From: a virus
DNA: 35,092 bases
Virus record (IMG/VR): IMGVR_UViG_3300032293_000273
Location: 1-35,092 of that record
Direction: 5' to 3' (one strand)
A program made the translations under genes and the position numbers. The notes under the pieces were generated by a model. That model did no database searches, had not been told where the DNA came from, and saw only the letters and a program-made list of their open reading frames with translations. Below are positions 1 through 8,414 of this stretch, piece after piece. How positions within the stretch are numbered: the first letter of the stretch is position 1; each line of letters opens with the position of its first letter.

Positions 1-2443
1 CAAAGTGAGCTCTACCAGCACCAAACAATACACTCTCTAGCTTAAGAACATTACCTAATGTAGGTTGTCCAAAAGATGTTTCAGGTGAGTTAAACACCTG
101 TCTGTATGGTGACTCATTATTATTAAACCCATCTAGCTTTTGAGGATAGCAGGCAAGGTTTTCATTAGTATTAGCAGCAACAATAGTATATCTAGGACTT
201 CCACTTATACGTACAGGAACAATTGTTGAGTTTATTGTTACTGGATTACCATAGTAAACTGTAATGTTTTGAGTGGCTTGTGTAACTGGATCTATGTATC
301 TAAAAGTAGCATATGCTAGAATAGCACTAGTCATTGTGATTGTAAATGCTGTATTTGTAACATTTACAAATGTAGCTGTTCCTGGACTATTTAGAACAGG
401 AAGTGTAATAGAACATATCTCAGTTGTAGCAGTAGTAAAACTTAATGTAGTTGGCTCTCCTGTAAAACAATCTGTATATTGTAAAGTACCAGCAGCTGAT
501 ACTGTCATCTTATACGTATCACATTGAGAGTTGTAAGCATTATTTCTCTCAAGCAAGAATGGATCTTCATTAAGATCATTGTATGGATAGTTAGGATAGT
601 AGTAGTATGTAGCATTAGGATCACTAGGATTTTCTCTAGTGTATTTACCTACGTTTCTAAGAATACCCTTAGCAATGATAGATTTGTTTGTACTTCTATT
701 ACCTCTTACTATTTTGAATCCAACAATAGAGGCTTTCTCTTCAGCTGTTAAATTAGATGCTTGGATGAGAAATGCTATTTGTTGTACGTCTATCTTTACA
801 CCAATTGGATACACAGCACTAGCGTTTTGCATCACTGGTTGTATCTGTCCACCAGAATATATAATAGGTGCACTTTCAAAGTGAGGACTTACAAGAACAT
901 CAGGAAACTTGTGATGTCTAATAGGTTGACCAGCAAGGTCTCCCCACATATCCACATTGCATGGATATGTATCAGTTGATTCCCAGTAAGCAAAGTCTCC
1001 AGATTGATATGAATAAGCCTCTCCTATCTTTTCATCATCTGTTGTGGGAACAGGATAAGTAGCAGTTACGCTAGCTGTATTGTATATTCTCCAATAAGGA
1101 GCACTAGTTCCTTCTCCAATAAAATCATCATTGGTATTTGGTACAACAACTAAATCAGTAGATGTTGCTGTTCTACCAGGGATATGGAAACCATCTGTTT
1201 GTTTACCATTATCTAATAGAAACACTATCTCAAATGGATACACTTCATCTCTTAAATATCCTCTAAGATTAGCAGTGTAAAATCCATCAGCGTATGTATT
1301 GTTAGCTGGTAACTTATATGTCTCCCACTGAAGCTGAATCTTATTAGCTATTTGCTGATAGTTGATTCTGTCAATAGAAGTTAGGTTATCCCAAACAATA
1401 ACATCCTGTACGTTTGTAACGTCTTGAGCAATATCATAGTAAGCAAACTTCTCAAGTATGTCATTAAGACTTAAAGGAATTTGAGTTACATTCTGACCTG
1501 TATAAGTAATAAATGTAGACTTCTCTTGGATGTTATATGTTCCCACCAATTCTACAGTGGTTCCATTATTAATGGTTTTAATAACAGCCAAGTTAAAGTA
1601 TTGGAAGTATCCTGTAATATCTAAGTTACTGATATTCAACACAATAGACTTACCTACAGAATATTGAAAATCAGGAGTTGTTATCTCTGTGTTTGCAATA
1701 GATGTAGGATTGGTAACTGAGTAGTATGATGTATATGCATCTCCTGATGCATTAGCGTATTGAATAGCAAATTGATAAGTACCAGCTTTTAAATCTCCTC
1801 CTATAACAATGTCAGTGACATCTAGACTAGGGATTTGAAAGTTAGGTTGTACCTTTAACTTATTACAATCTAAGGTTGCTTCGATGATTGGATCACAAGT
1901 TTCATCTCCTACATAAGTTGTGATGTAAGGAACTTGTTCAATATTAATGTATCTTCTTGGATTTAATCCATCTGTCCAATAAACCTCTGTTGTACAGTTA
2001 GTAATCTTATGTACAACCTTTTTAATTGGATAGTTTATATCAAAGTTTAAACATGGAGAGTTAGCACAAACTGTTAATTCTGTTTTAGGAATAGGAGTAC
2101 AAAGTGTGTGGTATACACAATCATTGTTATCCATATATCCTATCTCACTTCCTCCTGTTTCAGGATTAGTTAAGAAGAATATGTGTTTGCTTTTCTCTTG
2201 GATGAAGTGTGTACCAATAAGTTGATAGCCTTCAGGAAAGTTTAAACAGAACACGTTAGCTGGTTCATTCTGATAGTTTACAGAATTAGAGTCAAAGTTT
2301 TCTAATGCTGCATTCAGGGCATAAGAAAGTTTCCCCTTCTGTACTTGATTTACAGAAGAGTCCATGTCTAGCCCCACTCTACCAAGATTGAATTCTTGTC
2401 TTATGTTAGATGTTCCTTGATTATCTGTTCCAGCCTCTGCCAT
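1..2443 (-). CDS. Muzzle-like giant tail protein, crAss type (partial, C-terminus beyond window)
   Basis: An open frame starts at the ATG at 2443-2441 (MAEAGTDNQGTS...) and stays open to the left edge, giving about 814 residues; the stop lies outside. I read the first roughly 170 codons and a stretch near 530-650 by hand. The latter contains GKYTRENPSD and YPNYPYNDLNEDPF, which resemble the muzzle protein at the tail tip of crAss-like phages (phicrAss001 gp44) as I remember it. The start overlaps the upstream gene by 23 nt in another frame, as is common in this block. By family, the protein would form the large assembly at the distal end of the short tail. Its place at the end of the ring-protein cluster fits. 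The small plus-strand frames at 273-979 lie inside it and are shadows. Medium-high confidence for a large tail protein, medium for the muzzle role. Confidence 0.75.
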   Translation of the reverse strand, partial: MAEAGTDNQGTSNIRQEFNLGRVGLDMDSSVNQVQKGKLSYALNAALENFDSNSVNYQNEPANVFCLNFPEGYQLIGTHFIQEKSKHIFFLTNPETGGSEIGYMDNNDCVYHTLCTPIPKTELTVCANSPCLNFDINYPIKKVVHKITNCTTEVYWTDGLNPRRYINIEQVPYITTYVGDETCDPIIEATLDCNKLKVQPNFQIPSLDVTDIVIGGDLKAGTYQFAIQYANASGDAYTSYYSVTNPTSIANTEITTPDFQYSVGKSIVLNISNLDITGYFQYFNLAVIKTINNGTTVELVGTYNIQEKSTFITYTGQNVTQIPLSLNDILEKFAYYDIAQDVTNVQDVIVWDNLTSIDRINYQQIANKIQLQWETYKLPANNTYADGFYTANLRGYLRDEVYPFEIVFLLDNGKQTDGFHIPGRTATSTDLVVVPNTNDDFIGEGTSAPYWRIYNTASVTATYPVPTTDDEKIGEAYSYQSGDFAYWESTDTYPCNVDMWGDLAGQPIRHHKFPDVLVSPHFESAPIIYSGGQIQPVMQNASAVYPIGVKIDVQQIAFLIQASNLTAEEKASIVGFKIVRGNRSTNKSIIAKGILRNVGKYTRENPSDPNATYYYYPNYPYNDLNEDPFLLERNNAYNSQCDTYKMTVSAAGTLQYTDCFTGEPTTLSFTTATTEICSITLPVLNSPGTATFVNVTNTAFTITMTSAILAYATFRYIDPVTQATQNITVYYGNPVTINSTIVPVRISGSPRYTIVAANTNENLACYPQKLDGFNNNESPYRQVFNSPETSFGQPTLGNVLKLESVLFGAGRAHF

Positions 2444-3407
2444 ATCTTGAGCTTCTATTTGGTAATTCATATTGTCCAAAGCGTTGTAAGTCATTTCTTA
2501 CTCTTCTTTGTTTAGTCCATGCATCTTGTTTCTTAATCTCAATCATTGCCATTATAAAAGCCTCATCATGTAATGCTTTATAATAAACTAGCTTTTGTTG
2601 TATCTGTTGGAATGTTTCATCAGTTAACTGATTAGACAATGTTTCAAACACTTTATATTTAATATACGCTTCAACAAACTCTCTGATACGATAGTTGTCT
2701 GGAATCAATTGATTACCAACACAGTCATACTCTGTAGCATAGAATATCAAATGCACCACTCCATTTCTAAAGTTGGTAACAAACTTATTGTCTCTAATAT
2801 CAAAGCTATCATAACTAGCAGATCCTGGAGTGAACTCTCTAATAGGAGGAGCAGTTTGATAAAACTCCCAAGCATCTGTATAAGTTACGTCACAGTTTTG
2901 TCTTGCAGAAATATTACCTGGTTTAAGTAAGTATTCATGTCTGAAAGCTCTGGTTCCTTGTTGATTAGTTTTATATACAGCTGGTATGATTTGAGGTAGA
3001 CAACTTCCATCACACTCAGGATTAGTACAAGCGTTGTCATGTTGACAATCTACACAAGGGGTACCACCCACTGTTACAGGAGTTACCTGTATAGTGGTTT
3101 GAGATACTGCTTGAGAATAGAATGAATTGGCTGTTTGATAAGGGTATCCTTCTGCTGCTGTACACATCCAAGCTTCTCTCACAGCATAAAAGTTATCTGG
3201 GAGTCTAGCTTCAAAGTCTTCTACATATAACACCTCTTCACTAATAACATACGTTGCCCTACCTAGTTTCATAAGACACTTATCTAAGTAGGTTGGGAAC
3301 ATTAGATCATCTACTGCTCCTGTATCAAAATAAGACTTTAACTCTTCCTTGACAGTTGAATAAACTGGATCAGGAGAAACAAAGTTATACTTGTAATAAT
3401 ATGACAT
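2421..3407 (-). CDS. Tail ring/adaptor-like structural protein
   Basis: 328 residues starting MSYYYKYNFVSPDP. The N-terminal 90 residues (VKEELKSYFDTG, LMFPTYLDKCLMKLG, EARLPDNFYAVREAW) look like phage neck/ring adaptors that stack under the portal. Residues about 110-140 hold a Cys cluster (CVDCQHDNACTNPECDGSC) that could bind metal or form disulfides. The C-terminus is basic and Arg-rich. It lies directly upstream of the muzzle-like gene, the position taken by ring protein 1 in phicrAss001, but that equivalence rests on position only. It overlaps the muzzle start by 23 nt, which suggests translational coupling. It could instead be a tail tubular protein. Confidence 0.7.
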   Translation of the reverse strand: MSYYYKYNFVSPDPVYSTVKEELKSYFDTGAVDDLMFPTYLDKCLMKLGRATYVISEEVLYVEDFEARLPDNFYAVREAWMCTAAEGYPYQTANSFYSQAVSQTTIQVTPVTVGGTPCVDCQHDNACTNPECDGSCLPQIIPAVYKTNQQGTRAFRHEYLLKPGNISARQNCDVTYTDAWEFYQTAPPIREFTPGSASYDSFDIRDNKFVTNFRNGVVHLIFYATEYDCVGNQLIPDNYRIREFVEAYIKYKVFETLSNQLTDETFQQIQQKLVYYKALHDEAFIMAMIEIKKQDAWTKQRRVRNDLQRFGQYELPNRSSRYGRGWNR

Positions 3408-3413
3408 GTTATT

Positions 3414-3890
3414 TTATTTTTTCCATTCACAGTAGATGTTCTGATACTTACTGTCAATGTTTATGTAATGGGATAGTAATCTAGACGTTGCACGAGAGGG
3501 CTTGAAATACCACAGGTCTATGTTTCTGATTCTTGTAGATTCTTTGAACCACATCCAGCCAAAGAAAAATCCTTCTGTATGATAGTTGAAATTGTATATG
3601 CGTTTACCTTTCTCCTTGGTCTTTTTCCAATCTATAGGTAAGTTAACCACCTCTTTACCATCTACAGTTTTTAGCTTTCTTCTCTTCTTCTTGTTAATGG
3701 AGAACTCTCCAAAGCCAAAAGGAAGTCTTGCTTTCTCTCCTGTTTCTAGAATGTAGTTTTTAAAATAGTCATTATATAGATATATAATGTTTTTCCACTG
3801 GTCAAATGTAACCTTTACAGTGGGGTTTTTATTGCAAAAATTATTATAGTTTTCTTTACTAGAACTTCTCCAATCTATTTTTGTACGCAT
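3414..3890 (-). CDS. Conserved crAss-like structural-block protein, basic
   Basis: 158 residues, Lys/Arg/Trp-rich. The stretch LPFGFGEFSINKKKRR (about 57-72) recalls the IHF/HU-type signature GFGxF followed by basic residues. The C-terminal part (FFFGWMWFKES, LWYFKPSRATSRLLSHYI) matches a pattern I remember from a conserved gene beside the ring proteins in crAss-like phages. Its start meets the stop of the 3890-4621 gene. It may bind DNA or be a small virion component. I cannot name a function, and the IHF resemblance may be only local. Confidence 0.65.
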   Translation of the reverse strand: MRTKIDWRSSSKENYNNFCNKNPTVKVTFDQWKNIIYLYNDYFKNYILETGEKARLPFGFGEFSINKKKRRKLKTVDGKEVVNLPIDWKKTKEKGKRIYNFNYHTEGFFFGWMWFKESTRIRNIDLWYFKPSRATSRLLSHYINIDSKYQNIYCEWKK

Positions 3891-4621
3891 TAGTTAGTGT
3901 TGGTTGTATTTGGTGCTTGACCATCAACCCCATCTGATGTTTGATCTGTCTTCAATCTGAAATAAGTTGATAACAGTTTTTGAGATGTTAGTTCTAGCAC
4001 CTGCTTTTCTAAATATCCAGGGCAGCCATATTCCTTATCTAAAGGATTCTTGCAGAGCTCATCTGTAGTATAGTCTACATTACCACAGCCACACTCAGGA
4101 AACATTATTTCATTAGGTACATCTTCTTCAAAGAAAGCAGAAATTCTTGCTGCCTTTAGCAATGGATTACTGATGTATAAGTAACCACCATTGGCTATCC
4201 AATAGTATTGTTCATTCTTAATGATAGGAAGTTTCAATAGATTTAAGTATCTGTTGATAGTAATCTCTTTGAATCTTTTCCCTTGTCCACCCATAGCGTT
4301 GATAGAATATACACCCTGGATAACATACTGATAGTTTCCTTCTGTAATGCGAGGAAGTTTGTATCTGCTTCTTGCTACGTTACATGGGTCTACATATTCA
4401 CAACATTCAGAAATAGGAACTTCTATCATCTCAAGGCATGGGATGGTAGTAAACAAAGTATCAGTAGCCCAAAGCTTTCTGAGATTTGTCTCACGTTTAA
4501 CTAATAACTGTGTGTTGTTCTTAATCTCAGAAGCAACAACCCTATCAGTGATAAGGTTATCTGTGGACAGCAACTTGTGCATTCCACGAACGTCTGAAAC
4601 TAATTTCCTTAATGTTGCCAT
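3890..4621 (-). CDS. Neck/tail ring protein, crAss-like
   Basis: 243 residues starting MATLRKLVSDVRGMHKLL. The N-terminal segment (about 1-65) is helical and contains LVKRETNLRKLW. The middle (VIQGVYSINAMGG, YYWIANGGYLYISNP) is strand-rich. The C-terminal helix LELTSQKLLSTYFRLKTDQ resembles the closing helix of head-tail adaptor proteins. The tail is Thr/Asn-rich and probably flexible. Between about 185 and 210 there are Cys-rich turns (CGCGNVDY, YGCPGY). It shares a base with the phosphoesterase stop and lies in the ring-protein cluster. Virion role likely, exact ring position unknown. Confidence 0.65.
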   Translation of the reverse strand: MATLRKLVSDVRGMHKLLSTDNLITDRVVASEIKNNTQLLVKRETNLRKLWATDTLFTTIPCLEMIEVPISECCEYVDPCNVARSRYKLPRITEGNYQYVIQGVYSINAMGGQGKRFKEITINRYLNLLKLPIIKNEQYYWIANGGYLYISNPLLKAARISAFFEEDVPNEIMFPECGCGNVDYTTDELCKNPLDKEYGCPGYLEKQVLELTSQKLLSTYFRLKTDQTSDGVDGQAPNTTNTN

Positions 4622-5871
4622 TATAAATATTGTTTGAATATATTTGTCATTCCTGAGCCTTGTTCTATTAAGAAGGCAGTCACTTCAGCCTTAGACATTA
4701 CGTGACCATTCTTATCATCCCAAAGACTCTTAGCACTAGAGAATGCTGGAATTTGGTAAAATTTAATACCATTGAAATCTTGACTAACTTCATGGTGTTT
4801 ATCTCCTGTGAATATGTAGAAGTTGTCATGGAAAGACCATGCTTCTCTAAATTCTATTGGAAATAATGCTGCAAGCTTAGCTGGCTTTAAAGCATCTCCA
4901 TGATTAAACATCAATGCTGAACCACCATAGCTTACATACTTTCTATACTTAGGACTCACATCAAATGTAAGTCTGTTTGTATTTCTAAAATAGGTTTGTA
5001 ACCAAGTAACTAAATGCCATCCTACATACTCATCATGATTACCTGCTACATAGATTACATTTACATTCTCAGCGTATTGTAATAACATTGTAATCATTAA
5101 TACCTCGTGGTCACATATGAAGCTAAATGAATCTTGATATGTGTGAGTGTTTGTTTGAGGAGTGCCTTTAGTTGTAGTTCCTGTGAACTCACTATTGAAT
5201 TCATCAGAACCAATAATATATGTAATTTGCTCTAGGTTATTTGAAAGCTGTGCTTGATTAGCAATAAGCTCCACCTTGTACATGATAGAAGCTAGTCTAT
5301 CAGCGATGTTGTTATTACCATCAATATCATATTTGTTCAAATGAGAGTCTTGCTTATTGATAACCAACATGGCAGGAAACTTATGTTCAGAGAACTTAGG
5401 ACTCATAACTTCCTGACTAACAGGCTGATATGATGCTAAAAAGTCTACAAAACTATCTTGAAAAACTTGTTCTGTAGACTTCTTACCTAACCATGCTTTG
5501 ACTTGCCAATGAGGACTGTTTCCATTCCCCCAGAAGTTCTGTACATATTTAGTTATTTCCCATTTCTCTGTGTCTATGTGACACTTCTCAATTAGTTCAT
5601 CTAAGCTCTTAACCTCTTCGCTAAAATTAGCTACCACCTCTCCTGTACCCTTTATAAGATCTTCTGTAAACTTAACCACTCTATCTTCTAAGTCTGCTAT
5701 GTAGTTTCCTATCTCTGCGTCTTCTTGTGCGTTTTCTTCTTTTCTGATGTCTGCTAACAGACCATCTATCTCTGCCTCTGTAATTCCTAGCTTATCAGCA
5801 TAGTATTTTTTTGATTTCTTCCAATGCAGCATCTGTTGAAGTTGCTCCAAAAGACTTTGGTTTTCAGGCAT
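4621..5871 (-). CDS. Calcineurin-like metallophosphoesterase
   Basis: 416 residues. The five metal-site blocks of the calcineurin-like family appear in order: INKQDSHLNK (D-x-H), IIGSDEFNSE (GD-type), YVAGNHDEY (GNHD), LMFNHGD and FTGDKHHEV (GxHH-type). The N-terminal 110 residues are helical and acidic (LGITEAEIDGLLADI looks like a helix-turn-helix), separate from the enzyme domain. By family the enzyme cleaves phosphodiester or phosphomonoester bonds with two metal ions; the substrate is unknown. It begins its own transcription unit behind a promoter at 5900-5931 and is followed without a gap by ring proteins, so it is made late and may be packaged or act in assembly. Some crAss-like phages carry such a gene at a similar place, from memory. 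Confidence 0.85.
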   Translation of the reverse strand: MPENQSLLEQLQQMLHWKKSKKYYADKLGITEAEIDGLLADIRKEENAQEDAEIGNYIADLEDRVVKFTEDLIKGTGEVVANFSEEVKSLDELIEKCHIDTEKWEITKYVQNFWGNGNSPHWQVKAWLGKKSTEQVFQDSFVDFLASYQPVSQEVMSPKFSEHKFPAMLVINKQDSHLNKYDIDGNNNIADRLASIMYKVELIANQAQLSNNLEQITYIIGSDEFNSEFTGTTTKGTPQTNTHTYQDSFSFICDHEVLMITMLLQYAENVNVIYVAGNHDEYVGWHLVTWLQTYFRNTNRLTFDVSPKYRKYVSYGGSALMFNHGDALKPAKLAALFPIEFREAWSFHDNFYIFTGDKHHEVSQDFNGIKFYQIPAFSSAKSLWDDKNGHVMSKAEVTAFLIEQGSGMTNIFKQYL

Positions 5872-5899
5872 ATGTAGGTAAGTTTAGTTAAAATTAGCG

Positions 5900-5931
5900 T
5901 AAAGATAGGAACTATTTTTGACATACCCAAA
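5900..5931 (-). promoter_or_regulatory. Bacteroidota-type promoter for the phosphoesterase-ring-muzzle unit
   Basis: On the minus strand, TTTG (5931-5928), 20 nt, then TATCTTTA (5907-5900). This matches the -33 TTTG / -7 TAnnTTTG consensus with one change (final G to A). The -7 box ends 28 nt before the ATG at 5871, and the element lies just downstream of the terminator at 5986-6014, so transcription restarts here. Confidence 0.6.
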
Positions 5932-5985
5932 AATTTACTAACTAATTTAATTATATAGAATAACTTTTTTTGTTAGAGTTAAAAC

Positions 5986-6014
5986 AAAAACCCCCAGCCT
6001 AGAAAGGCCAGGGG
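5986..6014 (-). terminator. Leftward intrinsic terminator after the tail-fibre genes
   Basis: On the minus strand, CCCCTGGCC, loop TTTCTA, GGCTGGGGG: a 9-bp stem with two G-U pairs, then TTTTTG. It lies between the stop at 6056 and the promoter at 5931. A second hairpin (ACTCTG 6017-6022 with CAGAGT 6035-6040, then TTTT on the plus strand) sits beside it and could act weakly in the other direction. Confidence 0.8.
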
Positions 6015-6055
6015 ATACTCTGTAAACCAACAAACAGAGTTTTTGATATTTTATA

Positions 6056-6595
6056 TTAAGGACATGCTGTTGTAGCAATAATAAATCCACCATTGTCTAC
6101 TTGGTAGCTATCTGATCCAGCTCCTTGAGAATACCATTGGTTACCACCAACTACAGGAGTCACACCACATTCACCCTCTACCCATAATCTTGTAGGAGCT
6201 AAAGCGTTGTCAGTATCAAACAATGTTAAACTTCCTAAATGAGCACATGCAGTAGCATTGTTAGGATATAAGTTTATTTGCTGACATGGTGCTGGTGTAG
6301 TTGTAGTTGTTGTAGTTGGAGGAGCTGTAGTAGTAGTTGTTGTTGTACTACTGCTTGTAGTTGTTGTTGTAGTGGTATTAGCAATAAGCATATCAATAGA
6401 GTTGGTACAGGTTCCTGTAGAAGTCACTCTAATGATTGTAGCATCATTAGGAACACCTGCTAAGCTGTACCCTGCTAATAATGCTGATTTAGCTACACCT
6501 GTAGCTAGTGGAGTAGTGTATCCATCTGAATTTGAATAGATGTTGAAAGGACCTGTATCTGCCCCAGCTAGGGTTAATGTTATTAAGACTGTCAT
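6056..6595 (-). CDS. Thr-rich surface/tail protein, adhesin-like
   Basis: 179 residues in three parts. Residues 1-70 (LITLTLAGADTGPFNIYSN, DGYTTPLATGVAKSALLAGY) form a compact strand-rich module that I recall from other Bacteroidota phage tail proteins. Residues about 73-103 are almost only Thr, Ser, Pro and Ala, a mucin-like linker. The C-terminal about 75 residues contain four Cys (ACAHLG, GECGVTP, TTACP) and look like a small disulfide or beta domain. It is the last gene before the terminator and lies next to the collar fibre, so a virion-surface role is likely. The Thr tract could be glycosylated. The receptor is unknown. Confidence 0.65.
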   Translation of the reverse strand: MTVLITLTLAGADTGPFNIYSNSDGYTTPLATGVAKSALLAGYSLAGVPNDATIIRVTSTGTCTNSIDMLIANTTTTTTTSSSTTTTTTTAPPTTTTTTTPAPCQQINLYPNNATACAHLGSLTLFDTDNALAPTRLWVEGECGVTPVVGGNQWYSQGAGSDSYQVDNGGFIIATTACP

Positions 6596-6618
6596 ATTTA
6601 AATTGATTTTTTAGTTGG

Positions 6619-6882
6619 TTATGGACACTCACTCAATAGAGCACAAAGAGCAGTTTTTAACTGTACACTGTTTCCAATAGCAGTTAGAATTGTTTGAGCT
6701 AAGAGTGTTGGGTCTAGGTCAGCGTCTATCTTTTGGAGAGCCACTGTTACGTTATCATTTGTTTCTATACCTGTATTAGGAAGATTAGCACCTGTGTATT
6801 TTACATTGTTTGTGCCAATGCAATATCCAGGACCTGCAGTTTGTCCTTCTGGGGTATAGCATGGATTATAAATATTTACCAT
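6619..6882 (-). CDS. Small tail-fibre-associated protein sharing a motif with the collar fibre
   Basis: 87 residues, unknown function. It contains YTGANLPNTGIETNDNVTV, closely related to YTGDDVPALGIQTNDSLFT near the N-terminus of the neighbouring fibre at 6893-8026. Common skeleton: Y-T-G-x3-P-x2-G-I-x-T-N-D. Before it comes a Cys/Gly-rich start (CYTPEGQTAGPGYCIG); after it a helix (LDPTLLAQTILTAIG) and a closing CALLSECP. The shared unit probably docks both proteins to the same partner. Only 10 nt separate it from the fibre gene. Confidence 0.65.
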   Translation of the reverse strand: MVNIYNPCYTPEGQTAGPGYCIGTNNVKYTGANLPNTGIETNDNVTVALQKIDADLDPTLLAQTILTAIGNSVQLKTALCALLSECP

Positions 6883-6892
6883 TTTGTTTCTA

Positions 6893-8026
6893 TTAAGGGA
6901 TGTACATTATATAATATGCAGCAATTACAGGTTGAATATTTGAGTGAGCTACATTGTCACCTGTAGGTTCAACTGTTATAGATACGTTATTAGCAGCGTT
7001 TGAAGTCACTGTAATTCCAGTGGTAGCTGTTGTTGTTGGAACATTAGTAGGAGTTCTATCTACAATACCAATGCTACCTGAACTGCTCCAACCTTCTGGT
7101 GTGTTGCCTACATAGTGGCTATGACCAGGATCATTTAACGTAACAATTGCTGTGCCTAAAGCATTATGTGAGTGAGCTGGTAGTTGTGAAGGAACAAGCA
7201 CTATTGAGTTTGCTCCTGCTGTACCAGATAGTGCGTAGTTTGGATTACCAGCAAATGCAGGATCTACAGCAGGGTCAAGACCAATTCCTACAGGAGGCAC
7301 ATTAGCAATAGCTCCTACAGCAACACGTCCTCTTTTATCAGGAGTGCCATTTAAGCCATTGCATAGATACACCTTATTGAATCCATTTGCTGGAATACCA
7401 GCACCTGTTCCATCAAAGTTAGACAATGAACCATAGTATTCATATGCCACGAAAGGAATCATCTTTGCAGACTGTTGAGTTGTACCACCTGCTTGACTAG
7501 CTAAATAAGCTGCAATCAAAGCATCTAGATCTGCCAATTTAACATAGTTTGTATCAAGATCTAATGTAAGAGCAGCTAAGTCAGCTTCTACTACACAGAG
7601 CTTTGTTATAACAGCTTGTAATACAGCATGTGTATCACTAGAGTCTGTTACACCACTTAGGCAGTCTACATCATAATCAGCATTTAGTATTGCTAGTGTT
7701 CCATCAATTGCATCTACTTGTGTTTGTAACTCACAAGCAGCTCTTACCAAAGCAGACAACACCTCTACTAAGTTAGGTGTTCCTTCTGGTAAATATTGCT
7801 CTACTAGTTCACAATAATATAATGGGTTAATGGTTATGTCAATGCCAGTGCCATCTAAGAAAGAAACAACCTTATCAATAAGAATGTTCTCTATAGTGAA
7901 CAAGGAATCATTGGTTTGAATTCCCAAAGCAGGTACGTCATCACCTGTGTATCTAACACATTGGTCAGACACAATCTCTACGCATCCATTGTAACAAGCT
8001 TCAGGAGGGCAATTTGAACAAGACAT
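6893..8026 (-). CDS. Tail fibre with C-terminal collar domain
   Basis: 377 residues. The N-terminus has a Cys-rich start (CSNCPPEACYNGC) and the docking motif YTGDDVPALGIQTND. Residues about 40-180 are helical with repeating hydrophobics, probably the trimeric shaft. From about 180 a phage tail-collar domain follows: PDKRGRVAVGA (about 228-238), LPAHSHN (about 285), DPGHSHY (about 302) and the closing NIQPVIAAYYIMYI. The two HxH pairs match the metal-binding His of collar/T4 gp12-type fibre tips. By family it would bind the host surface. Thr/Asn-rich loops between the HxH pairs and the end are where specificity would lie. Confidence 0.8.
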   Translation of the reverse strand: MSCSNCPPEACYNGCVEIVSDQCVRYTGDDVPALGIQTNDSLFTIENILIDKVVSFLDGTGIDITINPLYYCELVEQYLPEGTPNLVEVLSALVRAACELQTQVDAIDGTLAILNADYDVDCLSGVTDSSDTHAVLQAVITKLCVVEADLAALTLDLDTNYVKLADLDALIAAYLASQAGGTTQQSAKMIPFVAYEYYGSLSNFDGTGAGIPANGFNKVYLCNGLNGTPDKRGRVAVGAIANVPPVGIGLDPAVDPAFAGNPNYALSGTAGANSIVLVPSQLPAHSHNALGTAIVTLNDPGHSHYVGNTPEGWSSSGSIGIVDRTPTNVPTTTATTGITVTSNAANNVSITVEPTGDNVAHSNIQPVIAAYYIMYIP

Positions 8027-8034
8027 TTTATAAT

Positions 8035-8301
8035 TTATTTATGAATTAAAACTTTAACTCTACTAGCTATTCTCTGTACAGAGAAGTGATTGGCATAGTC
8101 TGGATTACAATACTTGTATGTTAGTATTCTTTTGTAATTCAACAGCTCACCAATTGGACTACACGCAAGGTTATAGTTCATAGAGAATATGATATTGTTA
8201 TATTGAATCTTAGCTAACTCAGTTAGCTTACAATCAATATCTTGAAGCAAGACAGGGATGCTTGCACATTCTATACAGTTAGTTAATCTTGGCTGCAACA
8301 T
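8035..8301 (-). CDS. Small conserved tail-block protein
   Basis: I chose the start at 8301 (MLQPRLTNCIECASIP, 88 residues) because the longer frame from 8358 would run deep through the zinc-ribbon gene at 8279-8413. With this start the overlap is 23 nt. The protein is mostly helical with LLQDIDCKLTELAK and five Cys; similar short helical proteins sit between tail genes in crAss-like phages, from memory. Function unknown; perhaps a tail assembly or chaperone factor. Confidence 0.6.
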   Translation of the reverse strand: MLQPRLTNCIECASIPVLLQDIDCKLTELAKIQYNNIIFSMNYNLACSPIGELLNYKRILTYKYCNPDYANHFSVQRIASRVKVLIHK

Positions 8302-8413
8302 ATTTAATAAATTTTGTAGCTTGTTGAGCAGCAGCATGGCATGCTGAACATAAGCCATTAATTAATTGACATCCACAACCAAATTTAGCTCCACAGTTTC
8401 TACAGTTTGCCAT
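8279..8413 (-). CDS. 44-residue zinc-ribbon microprotein
   Basis: The ATG at 8413 opens 44 codons ending in TAA at 8281-8279. The protein is MANCRNCGAKFGCGCQ... followed by LCSACHAA. The pairs CxxC (4, 7), CGC (13, 15) and CxxC (22, 25) are the ligand pattern of a small zinc ribbon. The start lies one base after the stop of the 8415-8972 gene, and the Cys codons would be improbable in a chance frame. I recall similar Cys-rich tiny proteins in the tail block of crAss-like phages. Function unknown; metal-stabilised tail or assembly factor is a guess. Confidence 0.7.
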   Translation of the reverse strand: MANCRNCGAKFGCGCQLINGLCSACHAAAQQATKFIKYVAAKIN

Positions 8414-8414
8414 A

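Noticed and set aside
273-979. Four plus-strand frames of 72-84 codons
   Set aside because: They lie antisense inside the large muzzle-like gene and give low-complexity hydrophobic proteins without homology features.
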